A stretch of DNA of 59,788 nt from Candidatus Gagatemarchaeum stordalenia. GTDB lineage: Archaea; Thermoproteota; Nitrososphaeria; Nitrososphaerales; Gagatemarchaeaceae. The stretch is from contig PLUF01000032.1 in the NCBI GenBank assembly GCA_003164815.1, positions 1 to 59,788 of the forward strand, written 5' to 3'. The translations under genes were made by a program, and so were the position numbers. Positions 51,566-59,788 of the stretch are shown in pieces. Numbering within the stretch: position 1 is the stretch's first letter; each line of letters opens with the position of its first letter. The notes under the pieces are model-generated. The model did not search any database and was not told the origin of the DNA. It saw nothing but the letters and a program-made list of their open reading frames with translations.

Positions 51566-53029
51566 TCAAGAGACCAGTATCGGCACGTAGACGGACCGAG
51601 ACGTCAGGCCGTCGGTCACGGTCATCAGGAGGCGGTACTCGCCGAGAGGCGTCGAGGCCCCGACCCGCACCGTCACGCCGACGGTCACCGGCCCCCCAAG
51701 GGACGAGATGGACGCGACGGTCGGTGAGAACGAGATCTCCGTCGGGACCCCGCTGATCGACTCGGAGTCGGCGAACGTGATGTTCAGGGGCCTGGAGGAG
51801 GCTCCTGTGATCTGCAACTGGAACTGGGCCGACGAGCCCACCGCGATCGGTGTCGAAGTCGCGTTCGCAGGCGCGGAGACGTCGAACGATGGGACGATCG
51901 AGTCGTTGACGAACCCGACCTTGTTTGCCGTCCATGCGGTGAACCAGACGAGGTTCCTGTCGAGGGCGATGGTGAGAGCGTTCCCGATTCCCACCTCGTC
52001 GATGGGGATTGGAGACATGGCGTACTCGGTCAGGGTCGTCTCGTTGGTTATCACGGCGACCCTGTTCGCGTCGTGCTCGTTGAACCAGACCGAACTTCCG
52101 TTCGCGAGAAGATAGTAGGGGAGCGTCAGCGGGAGCTTCGGGTCAGTCGAGGTCGGGTAGAACGACCAGTCGCTTGAGAATATGCCATAGGACGCGACAT
52201 AGGAAGCTTCGTGCTCTCCCACCCAGAGGGAGCCCTGCGAGACTGCCACGCTGTACGGCCCGAGCAGCGTCTGGTTCCCGCCCACCTGCTGGAAGACCGG
52301 GACGGGTGCGATCGGGTCGAAGGAGAAGACCTGGCCGTGGTTGTCCTCAGGGTTCACGGTCACCACGTAGGCGAGTGTGGCTTCCTGGAAGAGTATCGAG
52401 GTGGTGTACTCCCCCTTGTCGGAGGGGACCGAGTAGAAGGTCGGCTGCGCTGATTCGTTGCGGATCACCCCTATCTGGCCCGGAGGCGAGGTCTCGGTGA
52501 ACCAGAGCTGGTCGTTGGGACCGATCGCGAGGAAGCGAGGCACGACGCTTGACGGCAGGTGCACGACCGTGAACGCCCCGCTAGTCTGGTTCATGCCCAC
52601 CAGCTGGTTGTTGGCGGGGTCCGAGGCCCAGACGAGCCCGTTCCAGATGGTGACGCCCCAGATCTCCGAACGGTCGAAGCAGAGCGAAGCCGGGGTCGCG
52701 TTAGGGAAAGGCCACGGATATTCGACCAGCGTCCCGTTGAGGAAGAGGTGGGCGAGCCCGGGGACCGCGACCTCGCCGAACCAGACCGAGCCGTCTGGGG
52801 CCGAGGTGATCGAGTTGGGGCTCCTGAGCGGAGAGGGAAGGCTGAATGTCGTGACGCTGCCGAACTGTGACTCGTTCAGGACGACCCTGTTGACCGAGGA
52901 GAGGTCGGCGCATCCTGCCTCGGACGTCGAGGTGGAGGGCGCCGAGCTCTGGAGAAGGACGTAGGAACCTGCGACTATCGCCCCCGCGAGCAGGATCACG
53001 ACTAGGACCGAAACGTACCTGGCTCGCAC
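51566..53029 (-). CDS. Secreted beta-propeller (Vgb/NHL-like) protein
   Basis: A 487-residue protein with an N-terminal membrane anchor (about residues 7-27) and a propeller of repeated blades of the streptogramin-lyase/NHL type: SITSAPDGSVWFGEV, LAIGPNDQLWFTET, SVAVSQGSLWVGEH, LLANGSSVWFNEHDANRV and IALDRNLVWFTAW. A C-terminal Ig-like domain follows (about 385-487). Lyase activity is not implied; such propellers commonly bind partners or sugars. It has many NxS/T sequons. It is probably held at the cell surface. Confidence 0.75.
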   Translation of the reverse strand: MRARYVSVLVVILLAGAIVAGSYVLLQSSAPSTSTSEAGCADLSSVNRVVLNESQFGSVTTFSLPSPLRSPNSITSAPDGSVWFGEVAVPGLAHLFLNGTLVEYPWPFPNATPASLCFDRSEIWGVTIWNGLVWASDPANNQLVGMNQTSGAFTVVHLPSSVVPRFLAIGPNDQLWFTETSPPGQIGVIRNESAQPTFYSVPSDKGEYTTSILFQEATLAYVVTVNPEDNHGQVFSFDPIAPVPVFQQVGGNQTLLGPYSVAVSQGSLWVGEHEASYVASYGIFSSDWSFYPTSTDPKLPLTLPYYLLANGSSVWFNEHDANRVAVITNETTLTEYAMSPIPIDEVGIGNALTIALDRNLVWFTAWTANKVGFVNDSIVPSFDVSAPANATSTPIAVGSSAQFQLQITGASSRPLNITFADSESISGVPTEISFSPTVASISSLGGPVTVGVTVRVGASTPLGEYRLLMTVTDGLTSRSVYVPILVS

Positions 53030-53073
53030 GCCTTCAGCGCGCCTCCAGGGACCGTTTTACGGGTTTCGCAGGA

Positions 53074-53691
53074 TCACGCGACGACGTTGATCGATCCGTC
53101 CATCCAGATTGGGTGCCACTCACAGAAGTACGTGTACTTGCCAGGGGTGGTGAAGGTCACGCTGTTGCTGGAGCCGGGGAGGCTGTAGAACTGGAAGGGC
53201 TGGCCGTCCGTGGGCCACGCCGTCGACTCCAGTATGTGCTCCTGGTCGTCGTGGTTGATGAAGACGATGGTGTTGTTCACCCCGATCACAATCGTGATGT
53301 TGATGGGCTCGAACGAGACCTTGTTCGCAAGGTTCTCGATGCCGGGTGGGATAATCACTATGACCTCGCTCGCATTGGAGAAGGTCGAGGACGACGTCGT
53401 TGACCTTGAACTGGTGGGGCTCGTGGCGCTGGCGGAGGTGGTTGTGGTGTAGGAGCAGCCGATGCAGCTGGTCGAGGAGGTGCTGGTAAGGGAGGAGGCG
53501 GTGGAGGATCCCGTACTGCTGGCGGTATGGGACTGGCTGGCGGAGGTGACCGAGGAGGTGGTGAGCTGACCACCGGTCCCATCCGAGAACGCGAGGTAGG
53601 ACGCGGTCCCGGCGAGAGCGAGAATGACGACCGTGATCACGACGGCGACGCGGGATGAGATTGCCGTTCGACCCGCGGATCGCTGCCCCAT
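53074..53691 (-). CDS. Surface cupredoxin with Ser/Thr linker
   Basis: A 205-residue protein from the ATG at 53691. It has a signal/anchor helix (about 13-33) and a linker of about 60 residues almost all Ser/Thr, followed by a plastocyanin-like domain. The type 1 copper site shows a His in NHDDQEHILES and the C-x2-H-x3-M cluster CEWHPIWM near the end. It should carry single electrons outside the cell. A TATA-like CCTTAAAT is centred about 31 nt upstream. It is divergent from the tiny Cys-rich gene at 53782. Confidence 0.85.
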   Translation of the reverse strand: MGQRSAGRTAISSRVAVVITVVILALAGTASYLAFSDGTGGQLTTSSVTSASQSHTASSTGSSTASSLTSTSSTSCIGCSYTTTTSASATSPTSSRSTTSSSTFSNASEVIVIIPPGIENLANKVSFEPINITIVIGVNNTIVFINHDDQEHILESTAWPTDGQPFQFYSLPGSSNSVTFTTPGKYTYFCEWHPIWMDGSINVVA

Positions 53692-53781
53692 TGATTTCAA
53701 GAATAGACCCCTTTCACGATTTAAGGGTTCTTCAGATTTCTTCGATAAAGTCTTTAAGCATAGTGGCTCAATTCTAGAACG

Positions 53782-53901
53782 TTGCCCGAGCAGGTCTGCC
53801 ACTGCGGCGCCAAGATGGTCGAGATTCAGATCTGCAAATACCGCTGCCCGGTTGATGGCATCCTGTGGGACTGCGAGGACGTCCTAGGCCTTCCCAAGTA
53901 G
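53782..53901 (+). CDS. Tiny Cys-rich (zinc-finger-like) protein
   Basis: A 39-residue frame from a TTG reads MPEQVCHCGAKMVEIQICKY then RCPVDGILWDCEDVLGLPK. Cysteines at 6, 8, 18, 22 and 31 could bind one zinc ion. A TATA-like TTTAAG is centred 26-27 nt before the TTG, exactly where a leaderless gene should have it. It lies between the divergent cupredoxin and the alcohol dehydrogenase gene, which has its own TATA box. No family is recognised. Confidence 0.55.
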   Translation: MPEQVCHCGAKMVEIQICKYRCPVDGILWDCEDVLGLPK

Positions 53902-53949
53902 CCCAAGGGTTCGCGTTTATAACCAGAACGAGGTCGACTTACTGCAGTC

Positions 53950-54969
53950 ATGAAGGCTGCTCTGATAGACCCATCGTACGGGCTGCAGGTCCTCGAGGTT
54001 CCGAAGCCGGAACCGAGGGAGGGTGAAGTATTAGTCAGGATGAAGTGCTGCGGCATATGCGGGACCGACGTCGAGAAGGTCCACGGCGAGGGGATAACGA
54101 CCAGGATCCTCGGCCACGAAGAGGTGGGCGAGGTCGAGCAGCTCGGGTCCGGCGTGAGGGGGATCTCGGCCGGGGAGAGGGTCTTCGCCCACCACCACGT
54201 CGGCTGCGGCGAGTGCGCCCTCTGCGGGGCGGGGAAGAGCACGCTGTGCAGGGAGTACTCGAGGCACAACCTTGTCCCGTGTGGCCTGGCCGAGTTCTTC
54301 ATCGTCCCGAGGTACAACGTCGACCGCGGAGCGGTCCTCAGGCTGCCTGACTCGCTGGGATACGAGGAGGCGAGCTTCATAGAGCCGCTGGCGTGCTGCA
54401 TCCTCGGCCTCGAGCAGGCCGGGGCGAGGACCGCCTCGTCGGCGATGGTCTACGGCGCTGGTCCGGTCGGGCTAACGCACCTCAAGCTCCTCAGGTCATA
54501 CGGAGTGAAGACGGTGGGCATCTCGGATGTCAGCGAGTACAGGGTCGCGCTCGCGAAGCGGATGGGCGCCGACGTCACGTTCAACCCCACGATCGAAGGG
54601 GACCGCGAGCGCGCCCTCGCGTCCTTCGAAGAGGGTCCGGAGCTGGTGGTGCTCGCGACCGGGAGCAGCGCGGCCCTCGAGGACGGCCTCAAGACGATCG
54701 CGAGGGGAGGGACGGTGCTCCTCTTCGGCGCGCCGCGGAAGGACGCCGTCGCGCGGCTCGAGATGGCACGCTTCTTTCTGAACGGGACGAGGCTCGTCAC
54801 CAGCTACGCGGCGTCTGAGAGGGAGACCTCGGCCGCCCTCGCGCTACTGGCAGAGCACAGAATCGAGGTCGCGGACATGATCACGCACAGGTTCCCCCTC
54901 GAACGGACCGCGGATGCGTTCGCCGTCGCGTCGCAGCAGCAGTGCATGAAGGCGCTGGTCACGAACTGA
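53950..54969 (+). CDS. Zinc-dependent alcohol dehydrogenase (MDR family)
   Basis: A 339-residue medium-chain dehydrogenase. Catalytic zinc ligands lie in CCGICGTD and GHEEVGEV; structural zinc ligands in GCGECALCGAGKSTLC; the cofactor site is VYGAGPVGLTHLK. Sorbitol/glucose-type and alcohol dehydrogenases share this pattern; the substrate is open. Position suggests NAD(P)-dependent sugar or alcohol oxidation. A TATA-like GTTTATAAC is centred 31 nt before the ATG. The DMT transporter follows after 52 nt. Confidence 0.88.
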   Translation: MKAALIDPSYGLQVLEVPKPEPREGEVLVRMKCCGICGTDVEKVHGEGITTRILGHEEVGEVEQLGSGVRGISAGERVFAHHHVGCGECALCGAGKSTLCREYSRHNLVPCGLAEFFIVPRYNVDRGAVLRLPDSLGYEEASFIEPLACCILGLEQAGARTASSAMVYGAGPVGLTHLKLLRSYGVKTVGISDVSEYRVALAKRMGADVTFNPTIEGDRERALASFEEGPELVVLATGSSAALEDGLKTIARGGTVLLFGAPRKDAVARLEMARFFLNGTRLVTSYAASERETSAALALLAEHRIEVADMITHRFPLERTADAFAVASQQQCMKALVTN

Positions 54970-55021
54970 GAGCCGGAACAGCCAGGCAGTCTCAGACGCC
55001 CAGGGGAGCGTTGGGCACCTG

Positions 55022-55867
55022 ATGAAGGCCCGTCTCTTTGACCTCTCGCTGGTCCTGCTGATCTGCCTTATCTGGGCGTCGAACTACTTCGTGATCAAGG
55101 CGGTTCTTCCTTACGTCGACCCCATCACGTTCGCCTTCCTCCGGGCGGTCCTGGGCGGTGCCTTCGTTCTCGCCCTAGGAGGCCACGTGGTCAAGGGAAT
55201 CAGGCGCGTCGACGTCCTCTGGCTGACGCTGCTGGGGCTCTTCAACATCGCACTCTTCCTGGTCTTCCTGAACTTCAGCCTCGTCACTGTAAACGCCGGG
55301 GTGGATTCCACCTTGGTGTACACCCAGCCGGTGATCGTCGCCGTACTGGCTCCGCTCGTGGGAGAGAGGTTCACACGGAAGAGGGTCGTCGGGATAACCG
55401 CCGCGTTCGCGGGCATCGTGGTGATTTTCCTGCCCAGCATCCTGTCATCGACCCTCGTCGTCGGCGACCTCTACGCGCTCCTTGCTTCGCTGTCGTGGGC
55501 CATAGCCATAATCCTGTTCAAGAGATGGAGGACGACGATCGATGCAAAGTCGGTCACGGCGATCCAGTCTCTGATTGGAGGTGCTTTCATCCTGCCTGTC
55601 CTCGCCTACGGCCACCCGTTCATCAACCCCGTGCCGCTCTTCTGGGTGCTCCTAGGCTACAACGTCGTGCTCGCGAGCGGGCTCGCTTACGTCCTCTTCT
55701 GGAGGGTGCTCTCCAGGATGCCGGCCGCCCAGTTCAGCTCGTACTTCTTCCTAGTGCCGGTCTTCGCCGTCACGATGGCGACCGTCCTCCAGTTAAGCGC
55801 ACCTCCTCTCACCGAGATAGCCGGGACGGCCCTCGTCGCCCTCGGCATCATCGCCGTCAACAGGTAG
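55022..55867 (+). CDS. EamA/DMT-family transporter (copy 2)
   Basis: A 281-residue protein with ten membrane helices in two EamA repeats. LICLIWASNYFVIK at the start, LVYTQPVIVAVLAPLVGERF at the end of repeat 1 and VFWRVLSR-type and FFLVPVFAVTMATVL segments in repeat 2 are typical. It follows the alcohol dehydrogenase and may move its substrate or product. It is a distant relative of the copy at 42228. Confidence 0.85.
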   Translation: MKARLFDLSLVLLICLIWASNYFVIKAVLPYVDPITFAFLRAVLGGAFVLALGGHVVKGIRRVDVLWLTLLGLFNIALFLVFLNFSLVTVNAGVDSTLVYTQPVIVAVLAPLVGERFTRKRVVGITAAFAGIVVIFLPSILSSTLVVGDLYALLASLSWAIAIILFKRWRTTIDAKSVTAIQSLIGGAFILPVLAYGHPFINPVPLFWVLLGYNVVLASGLAYVLFWRVLSRMPAAQFSSYFFLVPVFAVTMATVLQLSAPPLTEIAGTALVALGIIAVNR

Positions 55868-55907
55868 CGGTTCAAGCTTATCTCCAAACGAAGCGAGTGC
55901 TCGGGCC

Positions 55908-56927
55908 GTGGAGCAGCCCCGGCACGAGACGGACGCGAGCGTGAAGAGCATCCTCCCGGCTCTCAAGACGTTCCCCACCAACGACATCGCGATAATCGGT
56001 TGTCACGCACTGAACCTGAGCAGGCGCTCCTGCGAATACGACCTTCTGGTCGTGAGCCGCGACCCGATCCCCGACAAGTTCACCAAGGTGGCCGACGTCT
56101 ACGCCAGGATAATCTTCAGGAACGAGAGGGAGGTAAGGCAGCCGGACCCGGAGCTGGCCGTCACCCTCGCCTCCGCGGTCACCCTGAGAGACTCGTCCCT
56201 GCTCCTCGCCACAGCGACAGCAGACTGCAAACGGAGTTTCAGGGCGAATTGCAAGAAGGCGGCCGAGATTCACCTAGCCTCCTCCCTCAAGTCGCTGGCG
56301 AGGGTCGATGAGCTGCTCTCCCAGAAAGAGACGGCCGAGGCCGACTTCTCGCTGCTCTCGGCTGCCCGAGACTTCGCATGGGCCGACCTCCTTATGAACG
56401 GGGTAATGCCCTCCCCGAGCCACGTTCTGGGGCAGGTCAAGGCGCTGCCCAAGAAGAGGCCTTCGAGCTTCAAGGTATGGGCGGACGCGTCCGGCCTCGA
56501 GTTGGCGTCCAGGGTCTCGTGCGAGAACCGGCTTGAGGGCCTTTCAGTCGTCTATGACGTGCTCCGGACGAGCGGGATCGGCTCTGAGGCGGCACCCCAG
56601 CTCGGCAGATACCAGGAGATCGAGGCTGTGGAGGTGATGGAGATGAAGACGGCGGAGCTCCTCGACTCGATGCAGTCGGCAGAGTGCTTCTCGTACCTCG
56701 GGCAGGAGTCCGTGCAGAGCCTCTTCGACCTTTACGTCCTGCACGCCACGCGCGTCTCAAAGGAGAAGGACTACTCCAGGGTCATACGCGACCTAACGGT
56801 CGGTGACGACAGGCTGATCTCCGAAGAGGTCGTGAAACTTCTCGGGTTGGTTAGGGGTCCGGAGATCATCCGCGGCGCGACGCCGGGCCTCAGGACCGCG
56901 GTCTCGCTCCTGGCCAAGCGGATCTGA
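55908..56927 (+). CDS. Unknown protein with nucleotidyltransferase-like N-terminus
   Basis: A 339-residue protein that starts with GTG. IIGCHALNLSRRSCEYDLLV near residues 29-48 has the G..AL...S..C.YDLLVV pattern seen in small nucleotidyltransferases (GSxxxG..xxSDxDLLV), but the key Gly-Ser and second Asp are altered. The rest is helical, with no recognised domain. If the N-terminal match is real, the active site is probably lost. It is likely a lineage-specific gene. It is 40 nt after the DMT transporter. Confidence 0.55.
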   Translation: MEQPRHETDASVKSILPALKTFPTNDIAIIGCHALNLSRRSCEYDLLVVSRDPIPDKFTKVADVYARIIFRNEREVRQPDPELAVTLASAVTLRDSSLLLATATADCKRSFRANCKKAAEIHLASSLKSLARVDELLSQKETAEADFSLLSAARDFAWADLLMNGVMPSPSHVLGQVKALPKKRPSSFKVWADASGLELASRVSCENRLEGLSVVYDVLRTSGIGSEAAPQLGRYQEIEAVEVMEMKTAELLDSMQSAECFSYLGQESVQSLFDLYVLHATRVSKEKDYSRVIRDLTVGDDRLISEEVVKLLGLVRGPEIIRGATPGLRTAVSLLAKRI

Positions 56928-57002
56928 GTCGTATCCTGCCTTGGACGGACATCCGCCAGCACAACTAGTGCCCTAAGGACCCAAATGTATTTTTCAAAAC
57001 TC

Positions 57003-57028
57003 AATATTGTTTTTCCGATGACAATATT
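57003..57028. promoter_or_regulatory. AATATTGT inverted repeat in an AT-rich island
   Basis: AATATTGT (57003-57010) and ACAATATT (57021-57028) form a perfect 8-bp inverted repeat with a 10-nt spacer. A third related CAATATTTGTCA lies near 57088. All are in the AT-rich 56980-57140 stretch before the zinc-finger gene, the most AT-rich sequence at this end. Confidence 0.5.
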
Positions 57029-57172
57029 CTGATTGGACCGCATATAGGAGAAACATTGATGGTCCCGCGGGGCAGAGCAAATCGTGCAATATTTGTCACT
57101 TAATTCGGAGTATTCCTATATTTTAATATCCATGCTTAAAGACAAGCGGTTTCTCCTATTCCTTGTAGAAAG

Positions 57173-57355
57173 TTGAGCGCAAACCACTCGGAGCCCGAGA
57201 CGGTCAATGTCGTTTCGTGCAATTTCTGTAGCAAGTTGCTGGGCAAAGAGTACTATTTCCGCTGCCACGTCTGCGGCGCCACCTACTGCTACATCCACAT
57301 GACGAAACACTCGAGGGCGCACAAGCCCCCGATGCCCTACCCCTTCAGCGGATAG
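57173..57355 (+). CDS. Small zinc-finger protein
   Basis: A 60-residue protein with a TTG start. VSCNFCSKLLGKEYYFRCHV then CGATYCYIHMTKHSRAHKP gives a C-x2-C, C-x2-C, C-x2-H, H-x4-H series, enough for two zinc ions in a cross-brace or B-box-like fold. A TATA-like CTTAAAG lies about 37 nt upstream, and the AT-rich inverted repeat lies beyond it. It may be a regulatory or protein-binding factor. It is convergent with the CoxS-like gene, 5 nt away. Confidence 0.65.
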   Translation: MSANHSEPETVNVVSCNFCSKLLGKEYYFRCHVCGATYCYIHMTKHSRAHKPPMPYPFSG

Positions 57356-57360
57356 ACGTC

Positions 57361-57870
57361 CTACTTCCGCATTTCCTTGGCTGCTGCCCTCACGGAGGTT
57401 ATGATGTTCTGATACCCCGTGCATCTGCAGAGATTGCCCGAGAGCCCCAGCTTTATCTCGTCATCGGTCGGGTTCGGGTTCTCCTTCAGCATCCAGTAGG
57501 CTTGCATTATCATCCCCGGGGTGCAGAAGCCGCACTGGAGGCCGTGGTTGTCCCAGAAGGCCCGCTGGATGGGGTGGAGCGCCCCGCCGTGGGTGAGCCC
57601 CTCGATCGTCTCCACCCGGGCCCCGTCCGCCTGGACGGCGAGCGCCGTGCAGGACTTTATCGATTTGCCGTTGAAGAGCACGGTGCAGGCGCCGCAATTT
57701 GAGGTCTCGCACCCCACGTGGGTCCCCGTAAGCCCGGCCACGTCGCGTATGAAGTGGACGAGGAGCAGCCTGGGCTCGACCTCCCTCCTGTAGTCGACCC
57801 CGTTGATGTTGACGGTGATGCTCCGGACCCCGGAGTCTGCCTTCTTCGGCTTGGCGGAGGCTCTCGCCAT
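57361..57870 (-). CDS. [2Fe-2S] subunit, CoxS-like
   Basis: A 169-residue small subunit with the two [2Fe-2S] domains: C54, C59, C62, C74 ([12 protein letters not shown]) and C113, C116, C148, C150 ([16 protein letters not shown]). The GCETS-CGACTV form is the CoxS/CODH-like type. No Tat signal is present, so this enzyme would be cytoplasmic, unlike the set at 16625-21777. Its stop is 5 nt from the convergent zinc-finger gene, so no large subunit follows. The ATG overlaps the stop of the CoxM-like gene by 1 nt. Confidence 0.9.
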   Translation of the reverse strand: MARASAKPKKADSGVRSITVNINGVDYRREVEPRLLLVHFIRDVAGLTGTHVGCETSNCGACTVLFNGKSIKSCTALAVQADGARVETIEGLTHGGALHPIQRAFWDNHGLQCGFCTPGMIMQAYWMLKENPNPTDDEIKLGLSGNLCRCTGYQNIITSVRAAAKEMRK

Positions 57871-58751
57871 CAGCGTACGCCTCCCTTGGCACGGCTGACG
57901 GCGAGCTGCAGGCCGCGTCGAGTGTAGACCTTTGCCATCTCTCTCTTGTAATCTGCCGACCCTCTCAGTGGGTCTGAACTAGGCTGAGCGTCCTCGGACG
58001 CCGCCATCGCGGCCTCTTCTATGACCCTGGCTGTCAGGGGCTTGCCGAGGAGCGCTGCCTCGGCCTTTGCAGCCCTCAGGTTCTTGCTCCCCAGCGCCGT
58101 GAGGCCGATTCCGGCGTAGGTGCAGGCGCCGCTCCGGTCGATCCCCACCTGGGCTCCGACGGCGACGGTCGCGAAGTCGCCCGTGCGCCTCTCAAGCTTG
58201 ACGTAGGCTCCGCCGCTGCCCGGAGGAGGGATCGGGATGCTGATCTCGATGAGGAGTTCGGTCGGGCGAAGCGCCGAGGTGAACGTGTCGACCAGAAAGT
58301 CGTCTATCTTCATCGTCCGCTCCTTCGACGGGCCCTTGATCCGCAAGGACCCCCTGAGGGCGATGACCGCCGCCCCCCAGTCGCCGCTCGGGTCGCAGTG
58401 CGAGAGGGAGCCGCCCATGGTCCCCATGTTCCGGATCTGCGGGTCGCCGATCGTGGCTGCGCATTCGGAGAGAAGGAAGGCCTTGTCCTTGATGAGCTTC
58501 GAACTCTCGATGGCGTGATGCCTCGTCCGCGCCCCGATCAGGACGTTGCCTGCCTGCGACTTGATGTACTCCATGCCGGGGATCCGGTTGATGTCGACGA
58601 TGTATGCGGGCGAGCCGAGCCTCAGCTTCATCACGGGGAGCAGGCTCATTCCGCCGGAAAGGACCTTTGCGTCCGAGCCGTACTTCTTGAGCAGTGCGGT
58701 CGCGTCTCGGACGGACCTGGGGGCGAAATACTCGAACTTGCGAGGAACCAT
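57870..58751 (-). CDS. FAD subunit, CoxM-like
   Basis: A 293-residue medium subunit with the FAD motifs [15 protein letters not shown] and [20 protein letters not shown]. The Cys-rich [4Fe-4S] insert seen in the FAD subunit at 17529 is absent, which places this protein in the CoxM branch. It passes electrons from the [2Fe-2S] subunit to an acceptor. It lies 54 nt after the XdhC gene (copy 2) on the same strand and overlaps the CoxS gene by 1 nt. Confidence 0.9.
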   Translation of the reverse strand: MVPRKFEYFAPRSVRDATALLKKYGSDAKVLSGGMSLLPVMKLRLGSPAYIVDINRIPGMEYIKSQAGNVLIGARTRHHAIESSKLIKDKAFLLSECAATIGDPQIRNMGTMGGSLSHCDPSGDWGAAVIALRGSLRIKGPSKERTMKIDDFLVDTFTSALRPTELLIEISIPIPPPGSGGAYVKLERRTGDFATVAVGAQVGIDRSGACTYAGIGLTALGSKNLRAAKAEAALLGKPLTARVIEEAAMAASEDAQPSSDPLRGSADYKREMAKVYTRRGLQLAVSRAKGGVR

Positions 58752-58805
58752 GTCGCGTGAACCGGCGAGTGCGATTTTGTAGATAAAGCTTCTGTTCGGC
58801 CAGAG

Positions 58806-59672
58806 CTAGGTCGTCGTCCGTCCGGGGCTCTCGCGGGCCGTCACCATCTTGTGCGGGAGGTGCTTCCCGCGCTTCGTCGCGGTCACGTCGGCCATGATGC
58901 TTAGCGCTATCTCTTCGGGCGAGACCGCCCCGATGTCGGAGCCTATCGGGCTGTGCAGGGAGTCGAGGAACTGCTGCGCGACCCCCCTCTTCTTGAGCTC
59001 CTCGATGTCGTCCGACGATCTCTGGCTGCTCGCCATGAGCCCGACGAATCTCACGCCCTTCTTCGCCAGGACCTCGAGGGTCTTGACGTCCCGCTCGCCC
59101 TTCGTCAGGACGACCACCGAGTCCGAGGTGGTGAACTGGAAGCTGTCGAGGTCGTAGTCGAGGTCCGTGATCAGCGTGTCCGGCTCCTCGGTCAGAACGG
59201 GGAGATGGTCGATGACTATCGTCTCGTAGCCCAGCATCTTCCCTAGCTTCACCAGGCCTTCCTCGACGTCGTCCTTGCCCCCCTGGCCCACCATGATGAG
59301 GCGGTCGCTGGGCAGGTATGGGTCCACGTATATCTCCATCATCCCTCCGCAGTTCACCTCGACATAAATCTCATCCGGATTCTTGTTCTTCAGCGTGCCG
59401 TCCAGGGCATCCCTCGCGTCCTCGAGGTAGACCTTCACGATCTTCGCCTTCCCGGAGTGCAGCGCCTCCAGGGCCATGGTCGCTATCGCGGACTCGGGAC
59501 AGACCCCTCCGACGGTCCCTTGGATTATCCTCCCCTCCTTCGAGACGACTGCCTTGAAACCCGGCTTGCCTATGGATGAACCGTGGATCCTCACGACCGT
59601 TGCCAGCACGAACGGCTCCCTCTTCTCGACTAGGTCGTGCATGAAGCGGGTAAGGTCCCTGGTCTGCGGCAT
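58806..59672 (-). CDS. xdhC: XdhC/CoxF-family molybdenum-enzyme maturation factor (copy 2)
   Basis: A 288-residue paralogue of the protein at 16625, with the same motif series: FVLATVVRIHGSSIGKPGFK, GTVGGVCPES, EVNCGGMMEIYVDP, IMVGQGGKD, DHLPVL, and the later SSQRS region. It would insert sulfurated Moco into the enzyme of the CoxS-CoxM operon that it leads. A TATA-like GATAAATAAC is centred about 30 nt before the ATG. The large subunit is not on this strand downstream; it may lie elsewhere. Confidence 0.9.
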   Translation of the reverse strand: MPQTRDLTRFMHDLVEKREPFVLATVVRIHGSSIGKPGFKAVVSKEGRIIQGTVGGVCPESAIATMALEALHSGKAKIVKVYLEDARDALDGTLKNKNPDEIYVEVNCGGMMEIYVDPYLPSDRLIMVGQGGKDDVEEGLVKLGKMLGYETIVIDHLPVLTEEPDTLITDLDYDLDSFQFTTSDSVVVLTKGERDVKTLEVLAKKGVRFVGLMASSQRSSDDIEELKKRGVAQQFLDSLHSPIGSDIGAVSPEEIALSIMADVTATKRGKHLPHKMVTARESPGRTTT

Positions 59673-59788
59673 CTATCGGGAAAAACCCCGGCGCGAGTTA
59701 TTTATCTTTGCCTAGGTTCAGGTTCTCTTAACTTGACGGTTGAATGCTCTCCGCGTTGGCCGTGTTATTGATAACGGCATAATTGTCT

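Noticed and set aside
1..59788. CRISPR arrays, rRNA genes, complete insertion sequences
   Set aside because: No regularly spaced repeats of 23-40 nt, no rRNA core sequences and no transposase or integrase motifs were seen.

Overview
The window reads as a GC-rich archaeal chromosome segment, most likely from the TACK side and close to Nitrososphaerota (Thaumarchaeota), although nothing here fixes the lineage. Support comes from a TFB, an archaeosine tRNA-guanine transglycosylase, an LSm protein, a beta-CASP RNase of the aCPSF2 type, an eL38-like ribosomal protein (known from crenarchaeal relatives rather than Euryarchaeota), a GfcR-type regulator, a presenilin-like protease and KaiC-like ATPases. 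Many genes have a TATA-like box about 25-31 nt before the start codon and no leader; TTG and GTG starts are common. No rRNA, tRNA or CRISPR array was recognised, and no ammonia-oxidation genes are present.

Layout. 1-2.7 kb is more AT-rich and looks accessory: gene remnants, small membrane proteins, two genes sharing a 20-nt promoter block, and a 34-nt hairpin matching group II intron domain V. 2.9-5.2 kb holds a membrane protein, a membrane-anchored HTH regulator and a gene-poor stretch. 5.2-16.4 kb is mostly core metabolism and information processing: enolase-superfamily dehydratase, an internally deleted SDR, nnrD, gfcR, a GT39-like glycosyltransferase, LSm, small regulators, a Moco protein, tgtA, a PAC2 protein and a phosphoesterase. 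16.6-21.8 kb is an operon for a molybdenum hydroxylase that appears to be exported: a Tat-signal [2Fe-2S] subunit, a Moco subunit with Ser/Thr-rich ends, an FAD subunit with a Cys-rich insert, and XdhC. 22-26.7 kb has a dienelactone hydrolase, a secreted protein, aCPSF2, presenilin-like protease and eL38. 26.7-36.6 kb has two KaiC-like ATPases flanking a set of phosphate-related genes (SixA-Ppx/GppA-two TMK-like kinases-CHAD) plus CBS and AAA proteins. 36.7-46.9 kb has a spherulin-4-like surface protein, TRAM, RNase HI, an ABC exporter, oxidoreductases, DMT transporters, malate dehydrogenase and a membrane protein/ArnR1-like regulator pair. 47-53.7 kb has TFB, a double-HTH regulator, a 39-residue triple-repeat peptide, a dCTP deaminase/dUTPase-fold protein, a CPBP protease, a surface beta-propeller and a cupredoxin. 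53.8-59.7 kb has a tiny Cys-rich protein, alcohol dehydrogenase, a DMT transporter, an unknown protein, a zinc-finger protein behind an AT-rich operator-like island, and a second molybdenum-hydroxylase set (CoxS, CoxM, XdhC) without a large subunit in view.

Links between genes. Several surface proteins (Tat-anchored iron-sulfur subunit, Moco subunit, spherulin-like protein, cupredoxin) carry Ser/Thr-rich linkers, and a protein-mannosyltransferase-like enzyme is encoded in the same window; coupling them is inference. The SixA-Ppx-TMK-TMK-CHAD run suggests a module around polyphosphate or nucleotide phosphorylation, again inference. The most unusual unlisted item is the triple-repeat peptide at 49517-49636: its repeats are conserved in protein but vary at synonymous sites.
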